From contig NZ_JAEKEZ010000015.1 of the NCBI RefSeq assembly GCF_016650815.1, forward strand, positions 231,254-295,253: a stretch of DNA of 64,000 nucleotides, read 5' to 3'. The position numbers were made by a program, and so were the translations under genes. Under the pieces are notes generated by a model that was not told the origin of the DNA, searched no databases, and saw only the letters and a list, made by a program, of their open reading frames with translations. Shown piece by piece: positions 59,322-64,000 of the stretch; the stretch's first letter is position 1; every line of letters begins with the position of its first letter. This DNA comes from Pseudomonas sp. TH31. GTDB lineage: Bacteria; Pseudomonadota; Gammaproteobacteria; Pseudomonadales; Pseudomonadaceae.

Positions 59322-60011
59322 ATGAGATGGTCCGTGATATCACCGTTGCGAATTGTCCTACTGGATGATCACGCATTGATTCGTGACGCGTTGAAAATTC
59401 GCCTGTCGCTGGAAACGGACTTCAAAGTAACGGGTGTCTATACCACTAGCCGCGATCTGATCGAGGGATTACGCACCCATTCGACGGACTTGCTGATACT
59501 CGATTACCAATTGGCCGACGGTGAGCTTGATGGCCTTCGCCTGATACAGTCGATCCGTACCCAGCATCCAGACTTGCGCATTGTAATTTTCTCGTCAGCG
59601 GAAAGGCCCGCGACGGTCAATATGTGCATTCGAGCAGGTGCCAATGGCTTTGTGGGTAAATCACAGGAAACCGACGAACTTTTGAGGGCCGTTCGGATGG
59701 CGGCCCTGGACCGTATTTACTTGGCACCGGCAATGGTGGCGGAGTTGGAAAAGTTACCTGTACCGCAATCGACAGAGAAAAATCACATCTTTGATGCGGA
59801 TCAGGCCCTGGTTGATAACCCTGAACTGTCGCCCAAGGAGCGAGAGGTATTGCGCTGTTGCCTGGAAGGCTTGTCTGTTTCCCAAGTAGCTATCAAGTTC
59901 TCTCGTAGCCGCAAAACAATCAGCGGGCAGAAACAAGCGGCTTTTAGAAAACTGGGGATTCGCACCGACACCGAACTCTTTAAATTGCAAGTTCATCTAA
60001 AGAATCTTTAA
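59322..60011 (+). CDS. RcsB/NarL-type response regulator
   Basis: 229 residues. Receiver with IVLLDDHALIRDAL (acidic pair) and phospho-Asp in LLILDYQLADGE; C-terminal HTH with LSPKEREVLRCCLEGLSVSQ and IKFSRSRKTISGQKQAAFRKLG, the pattern of RcsB rather than NarL. Ribosome site AGGAGC before ATG 59322. No kinase is encoded nearby. Location between the adhesin and its exporter suggests control of biofilm genes. Confidence 0.9.
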   Translation: MRWSVISPLRIVLLDDHALIRDALKIRLSLETDFKVTGVYTTSRDLIEGLRTHSTDLLILDYQLADGELDGLRLIQSIRTQHPDLRIVIFSSAERPATVNMCIRAGANGFVGKSQETDELLRAVRMAALDRIYLAPAMVAELEKLPVPQSTEKNHIFDADQALVDNPELSPKEREVLRCCLEGLSVSQVAIKFSRSRKTISGQKQAAFRKLGIRTDTELFKLQVHLKNL

Positions 60012-60028
60012 TTCACGAGACGCTCAGG

Positions 60029-60654
60029 TCAAGCTAGACCATTACGTTTCGCCAATGCATACAATTCCACCAAGGAACTGACATTGAGCTTAAGCAAGAG
60101 GCGTTTTTTGTAGGTACTGATGGTCTTGCTGCTCAACAGCATGCAGTCAGCGATTTCTTTATTGCTCATGCCTTGTACCAGTTGTTGCATGACCCTGAAT
60201 TCACGAATTGACAAACGCTCAAATAGCTCGTTCTCCTGAGCAGCGCCGTCTCGACGGAGCGGCAAATAGGATAGATACGGAAAATATTTTTCGTTAGCCC
60301 GAACGACCCTTACGGCACGCACCAACTCAGAGAGTTCCTCTTTTTACTGACGAAACCGTGGGCACCTATCTGCCTGCAACGCTCAGCGAGATGGCTCGAC
60401 GGCAACCCCGTCAATACAATGATTTTCACCGGCAGGTGTTGTGCGACGACATGACTGATAACCGTTAGCCCATCGACAGTGGGAATTCCGATATCCAGAA
60501 TCATTGTCAAGGGACCCAGCGTCTCAACCAGCTTGAGTGCATCCGCTCCATCGCCCGTTTCCGCAATGACGTCAAACCCTTCACTCGCCAGCAGCAATTG
60601 GATGGCCATGCGAACAGCTGGGTGGTCGTCCACAATAACAATCCGATTGTTCAT
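60029..60654 (-). pseudogene. BvgA-like response regulator, one frame break
   Basis: Receiver IVIVDDHPAVRMAIQLLL, phospho-Asp in MILDIGIPTVDG, Lys in HGFVSKK; then a frame break in the A/T run at 60341-60345; then HTH RLSIREFRVMQQLVQGMSNKEIA, LLSSKTISTYKKRLLLKL. Adding one base gives GFVSKKEELSELVRAV and a protein of about 208 residues, close to BvgA/EvgA. Start at 60654 with AAGGA upstream. Convergent with the RcsB-like gene (18 bp between stops). Confidence 0.88.
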
Positions 60655-60750
60655 TGCCTGATTCCTTTTATTTAAACTGAATAGTTTCGCGCAGGCCGCG
60701 GCTCCCACTGAAAAGCGTTAGTCGGACAGTTCATCAGCGCGTAATAACCT

Positions 60751-61194
60751 TCACGCGAGACCAATGGAGGAGGGGCCTATAGTGTTATCAATGACGTTTT
60801 TATCTATTAACCAGAGAAAATCCACCAGTGCTTCGTAGCTGATAGTGTCGATCCGTCGTACCTGATGATGCGGCTGATCAGATAACGTTTTGGCGCCCCC
60901 TGGCGGCGAACCATAGATAAGTACATGCCTCAAGCGTGGATTGTTGACACAAAAATCCACGACGTTGAGTCCGGCGGCTGAAATCAAGTCAGCGTTGACA
61001 ATTAACAGATCGAAGCGATCATATAAATTTGGACTGTAGTGGGTGAGCATCGTGAGCTCACGAAAAGACGCAACAGGACAAACCCTGAAGTACCTTAAGA
61101 TACCTAGCGATTTTTCAATAACAATACGCTGCTCACACTGATGATCGGCGACTAATACTCTCATCGAAGTGCCGGAAGAAGACATATAATTCAT
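60751..61194 (-). CDS. Atypical stand-alone receiver-like protein
   Basis: 147 residues with one alpha/beta domain like a receiver: MRVLVADHQCEQRIVIEK at the start (one acidic residue of the usual pair kept) and FDLLIVNADL where the phospho-acceptor Asp would be; here it appears as Asn, with an Asp two residues later. YGSPPGG follows. No output domain. Possibly a phosphorylation-independent partner of the neighbouring regulators. Identity uncertain. Confidence 0.55.
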   Translation of the reverse strand: MNYMSSSGTSMRVLVADHQCEQRIVIEKSLGILRYFRVCPVASFRELTMLTHYSPNLYDRFDLLIVNADLISAAGLNVVDFCVNNPRLRHVLIYGSPPGGAKTLSDQPHHQVRRIDTISYEALVDFLWLIDKNVIDNTIGPSSIGLA

Positions 61195-61486
61195 TATTGG
61201 TGCTCATTAATTTATAGGACACCCAAAAAGCACCTTGATCCTACTGGTAACTATGCAAGAACGGTCCCGTTTTTTTGGTTTTTCAGTAGAGAGTTCGTCA
61301 TAGCATGGCCTGGCAGAGTGTCACAACGTTTGGCGCGGAGGGGAAATGACCGTATTTCAGGTCAGTGTTAAATGTTAACGTCCCCGCTCTTTAACCCGTT
61401 CACCAACGGGTGCGAGGAGATTGATTGCCAACAACCGCAGTATCTTGTCGATTAACAGATCGACTGCCATGACCGGTCTCTTCATG

Positions 61487-61518
61487 ACAGGAGCGGCGCA
61501 GGGACTACGCCGCTCCTG
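61487..61518. repeat. Perfect 12-bp hairpin downstream of the OmpA-family gene
   Basis: ACAGGAGCGGCG and CGCCGCTCCTGT around an 8-base loop, 18 bp after the stop of the minus-strand OmpA-like gene. It lacks a T-tract on either strand, so it is a strong stem of terminator or mRNA-stabiliser type rather than a classical terminator. Confidence 0.7.
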
Positions 61519-61535
61519 TGGGTCGATATCAGTGA

Positions 61536-62441
61536 TCAGCGACGCACGTCGATGCGTACCACCACACGCCGATCCTGGGCATAGCAGGCGATCTGCTCGG
61601 CACGCGAGCCGCTACAGCTCCCGCTCACCGGTTCACTGGAGCCGACACTGCTGGCTTCGATAGTCGAAGCCTGCAAGCCACCGTCGATCAACAGACGGCG
61701 AACGGTCTGCGCACGCTTCAGGCCAAGCGCCTGGTTGCTGGACACCGAACCGAACGGATCGGTGTGACCAATCACTTCAACGTGCTCAAGTGCGGTGTGT
61801 TCAGTTTTGAGCTGACTGATCAGATCGCGGATCGCCTGGCGGCCCTGCACCGAGATGTCCGAGTAGCCCGACTTGCCAAATTTGAAAAGCACATCACCGG
61901 ACAGCGCATAGTCCTTGAACGGTGCGGCCGCTGGCGGCGCGGCCTGGTAATTACACGCCTGAACACCGGATGCCCGTGACATGGCCTGGATCTGTTGCCG
62001 ACTGCCGGCCATTTCACGCTCTGCGTCTTCACGTTTGATCGCCTGCGGTGCACTACTGACGCCTTCGCTGGCCTTCAGGAAATAGGTCTTGCCACCTTCG
62101 AGGAGGGCTGTATAGACGTCAGTGTTTTTGCCTGTGTACTGCGGCGCATCGTTGAGGTACGCCCCCAGGGTGTGCCCTCCCGGCGCCACGCAGAACGCCG
62201 TAAAGCCACCCGGCAACAGCCCGGTGTGGAATTCGCGGTCGACATACACATGGGCCGCACCGTTCTGCGCGCCCATCGTCGCGGCACGGTAATACACCAC
62301 CTGGGCTTGCCCGGCGGACACCGGGGCTACGGGAGTGTATTGGTTGCCGAAGGCCGGAACAGCCAATGCCTTGGGGACGCTGCACAGGGCGACGCCAAGC
62401 AGCGCAGCTTGAAACAAAGTCGTACGTTTGAACATGCTCAT
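61536..62441 (-). CDS. OmpA-family outer-membrane/peptidoglycan-associated protein
   Basis: 301 residues. Signal peptide (1-27, to KALA), N-terminal ~170-residue region of unknown fold that contains PGGHTLGAYLNDAPQYTG, then an OmpA C-terminal domain: SGDVLFKFGKSGYSDIS, VIGHTDPFGSVSSNQALGLKRA, YAQDRRVVVRID. It binds peptidoglycan through this domain. Start at 62441 after GGTGGAG. Located 73 bp after the adhesin stop and probably co-transcribed; such proteins accompany Bap-type adhesins in Pseudomonas. Confidence 0.9.
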   Translation of the reverse strand: MSMFKRTTLFQAALLGVALCSVPKALAVPAFGNQYTPVAPVSAGQAQVVYYRAATMGAQNGAAHVYVDREFHTGLLPGGFTAFCVAPGGHTLGAYLNDAPQYTGKNTDVYTALLEGGKTYFLKASEGVSSAPQAIKREDAEREMAGSRQQIQAMSRASGVQACNYQAAPPAAAPFKDYALSGDVLFKFGKSGYSDISVQGRQAIRDLISQLKTEHTALEHVEVIGHTDPFGSVSSNQALGLKRAQTVRRLLIDGGLQASTIEASSVGSSEPVSGSCSGSRAEQIACYAQDRRVVVRIDVRR

Positions 62442-62514
62442 AACTCCACCGCGAGCACCATCAGGTGCCCGGGTTTTAGAAAGTAGATGAAGAGAAGTGG
62501 ATAGCGGTCCCGGG

Positions 62515-64000
62515 TTACACCAGGAGGTTGGTGGTGACCCCCTCCTGAACCAGCAGCTCGGCACCCAGTGAAGAGTGGCTGTATACGTTGTAGGTTACGC
62601 CCGCCACCTTGACCTGGCCCTGCTCGGCCCAGCTTCCCGGATCCTCGGCCCCCATCAAGCCTTGCAGGTCGACTACGTCGTCCCCATCGCCTTTGATCGT
62701 CATCTGGGTCTTGCCGCTGCTGTGGAACAGATCGGTTTCGCCATTGTTAAGCACGTCTTCTAGGGACAACTTGAGGGTGTTGCTACCTGAGCCGGTGAGG
62801 TCGATGACTTCGATCGAGCTGAGCTTGTCACCGATAGCGGTCAGGTCCAGGATCTGGTCCTGGCCGGTAAGCTTCAGGGTATCAAGACCGGCGGCGCCAT
62901 GAACACCAGACTCAGCATCTGACAAGTGGTTAACGTCATCAACAGAGAAGATATTATTTTCGTCGGTGCCAAAGTACTGACTGGCATCTTCGATGGATTG
63001 GTTATCGGGATAAAAAATAGTGCCTGAGGCTTCAAACTTGAAGTGGCCCAATGAGTAACCACCAGGGTCGTGACCTGTAAACTCTATCGACGCAATTAGC
63101 TTTCCTTGAGGTGCGGTGAAACTCTTATAGTCATAGCCTGCGCTTGGGACATGATCCAGAGATCCAATTACATCGCCATTGGTATCTTTAAATAAAACTT
63201 TAACAGATCCACCATTACCTTTTCCCAAACCAAATGAAAATTCAGTTGAGGCGCTATGTAATTCAACAGTTAATGAGCCTGCTGGATTGTTCGGACCGAC
63301 AGTCGCCGGCATCCATAACCCCTCAGAGTAGGGGGCAGTTGTCACTCGATTATTCCGACCATTGTAAGTTATTGTGAGGTCGTCGAATGTTTGGCTTTGT
63401 CCATTATACAAAAACCAGTTGCCAGGAGAAGGTAAGCTTAAAAAGTCTTCTTGGCCGGTACTTGCACCAAGCCGAATATCTGATGTATTTCCAGCGGAAT
63501 CGACAATAAAGCTCCCAAGTGTGCCTGTCGAACCGCTCGGGACATCGACCGACACTGTACCGGCATCAATATCTTCCTGCTCGAGCGGATGGCCGACCTG
63601 CTCGTCACCCACACGAACAAACAGGATATCGCCGACTTTGGCATTAGTGTCGGTGACTTCGACAGTAACCACATCGCCACTGCGGCTAACTGATTTAGGA
63701 GCATCAGGCGCCACAACATCCAATGAAATGTCTTGCGAATGCTCCGTACTGTTGCCCGCTAAATCCACGACACGCGTCTGGATCTCCCAGTCGCCGCCGT
63801 GGCTGGTTTGATCGACAAAACTCCAACTGCTATCGCCATTGAGTACAGCATCCAGCCAGGTCGCGCCGCCATCCACGGAGACCTGCACTTTTTCGTCCGC
63901 CGCCAGAGCCGCTGTCAGCGAACCTTGAATCAAACGCCCGGCACTGCCGTCATTGGTGAGGAAGTCCCCATTGTCATTACCGCTGTCCTTGCCCATGCTC
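62515..64000 (-). CDS. C-terminal part of a large Bap/Lap-type adhesin (partial)
   Basis: At least 495 residues, 5' end outside the window. Bacterial Ig-like modules (SVDGGATWLDAVLNGDSSW; DISLDVVAPDAPKSVSR), then a ~150-residue beta-rich module with W and G (about 200-330 of the visible part), then the C-terminal block LTGQDQILDLTAIGDKLSS, IEVIDLTGSGSNTLKLS, MTIKGDGDDVVDL, and VAGVTYNVYSHSSLGAELLV typical of type I-secreted surface adhesins; the last residues presumably form the export signal. The exporter at 53766-58990 is the likely route. Confidence 0.9.
   Translation of the reverse strand, partial: SMGKDSGNDNGDFLTNDGSAGRLIQGSLTAALAADEKVQVSVDGGATWLDAVLNGDSSWSFVDQTSHGGDWEIQTRVVDLAGNSTEHSQDISLDVVAPDAPKSVSRSGDVVTVEVTDTNAKVGDILFVRVGDEQVGHPLEQEDIDAGTVSVDVPSGSTGTLGSFIVDSAGNTSDIRLGASTGQEDFLSLPSPGNWFLYNGQSQTFDDLTITYNGRNNRVTTAPYSEGLWMPATVGPNNPAGSLTVELHSASTEFSFGLGKGNGGSVKVLFKDTNGDVIGSLDHVPSAGYDYKSFTAPQGKLIASIEFTGHDPGGYSLGHFKFEASGTIFYPDNQSIEDASQYFGTDENNIFSVDDVNHLSDAESGVHGAAGLDTLKLTGQDQILDLTAIGDKLSSIEVIDLTGSGSNTLKLSLEDVLNNGETDLFHSSGKTQMTIKGDGDDVVDLQGLMGAEDPGSWAEQGQVKVAGVTYNVYSHSSLGAELLVQEGVTTNLLV

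Noticed and set aside
61487..61518. Classical Rho-independent terminator
   Set aside because: The stem is perfect but no T-tract follows on either strand; listed as a hairpin repeat instead.

Overview
The window looks like an accessory chromosomal region of a Pseudomonas (fluorescens/putida-type). The support is GC-rich coding sequence, Pseudomonas-type insertion sequences, a homologue of the P. aeruginosa secreted epoxide hydrolase Cif, a Bap/Lap-type adhesin with its type I exporter, and a DUF6543 (dermonecrotic toxin N-terminal) protein. This is a protein-level impression; no 16S or housekeeping marker is present.

Positions 1-25.3 kb hold a type III secretion system (T3SS) of the SPI-2/LEE (Ssa-Esc) kind. 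The needle protein closely resembles SsaG. The filament protein and its chaperone resemble EspA/SseB and SseA. SsaB/SpiC, SsaE, SsaH and SsaM homologues, which are specific to this family, are all present. The layout is: sseA-sseB on the minus strand, running out of the window on the left; an AraC regulator; sctF-ssaH-sctI-sctJ-sctK-sctL/sctW; an IS110 and IS66 block; ssaB-sctC-sctD-ssaE on the minus strand; an SsrB-like regulator divergent from the SsaBCDE operon and convergent with its SsrA-like hybrid kinase; then ssaM-sctV-sctN-sctO-sctP-sctQ-sctR-sctS-sctT-sctU. The export apparatus, rings, needle, ATPase and gatekeeper set (SctW, SsaM, SsaB) are all represented. Translocators other than the EspA-like protein would lie to the left.

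Positions 25.3-34 kb hold an IS3 fragment, then a very large DUF6543 toxin gene on the minus strand (a candidate effector or polymorphic toxin), cut at its 3' end by the IS. A nested IS3/IS110 composite follows. Positions 34-37.6 kb encode a BvgS-like hybrid kinase. Positions 37.8-40 kb are IS5 and IS4 remnants and the 3' end of a group II intron. Positions 40.2-44.2 kb are a thiol-redox and membrane cluster (DsbD, a TlpA-like protein, a TerC/CBS protein). Positions 44.2-48.5 kb are a graveyard of gene and IS fragments plus two apparently complete IS3-family elements with target duplications. Positions 48.9-52.8 kb carry a Cif homologue, two paralogous SDR oxidoreductases and a LysR regulator. 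Positions 53.8-64 kb carry a type I secretion system (TolC, HlyD, ABC), three response-regulator-like genes, an OmpA-family protein and the C-terminus of a large adhesin.

Many genes (sctV, sctN, sctP, sctL/sctW, the toxin, bvgS-like, the ABC exporter, a response regulator, IS4 and IS66 transposases) are broken by single-base length changes in short homopolymers. Because this hits unrelated genes in the same way, uncorrected sequencing error is as likely as decay, and the annotation treats them as whole genes with frame breaks. Distinct from this are heptanucleotide (7-bp) tandem repeats that shift frame in the IS110 transposase (7, 4 and 3 copies) and in the Cif homologue (3 copies). These look like real slippage tracts.
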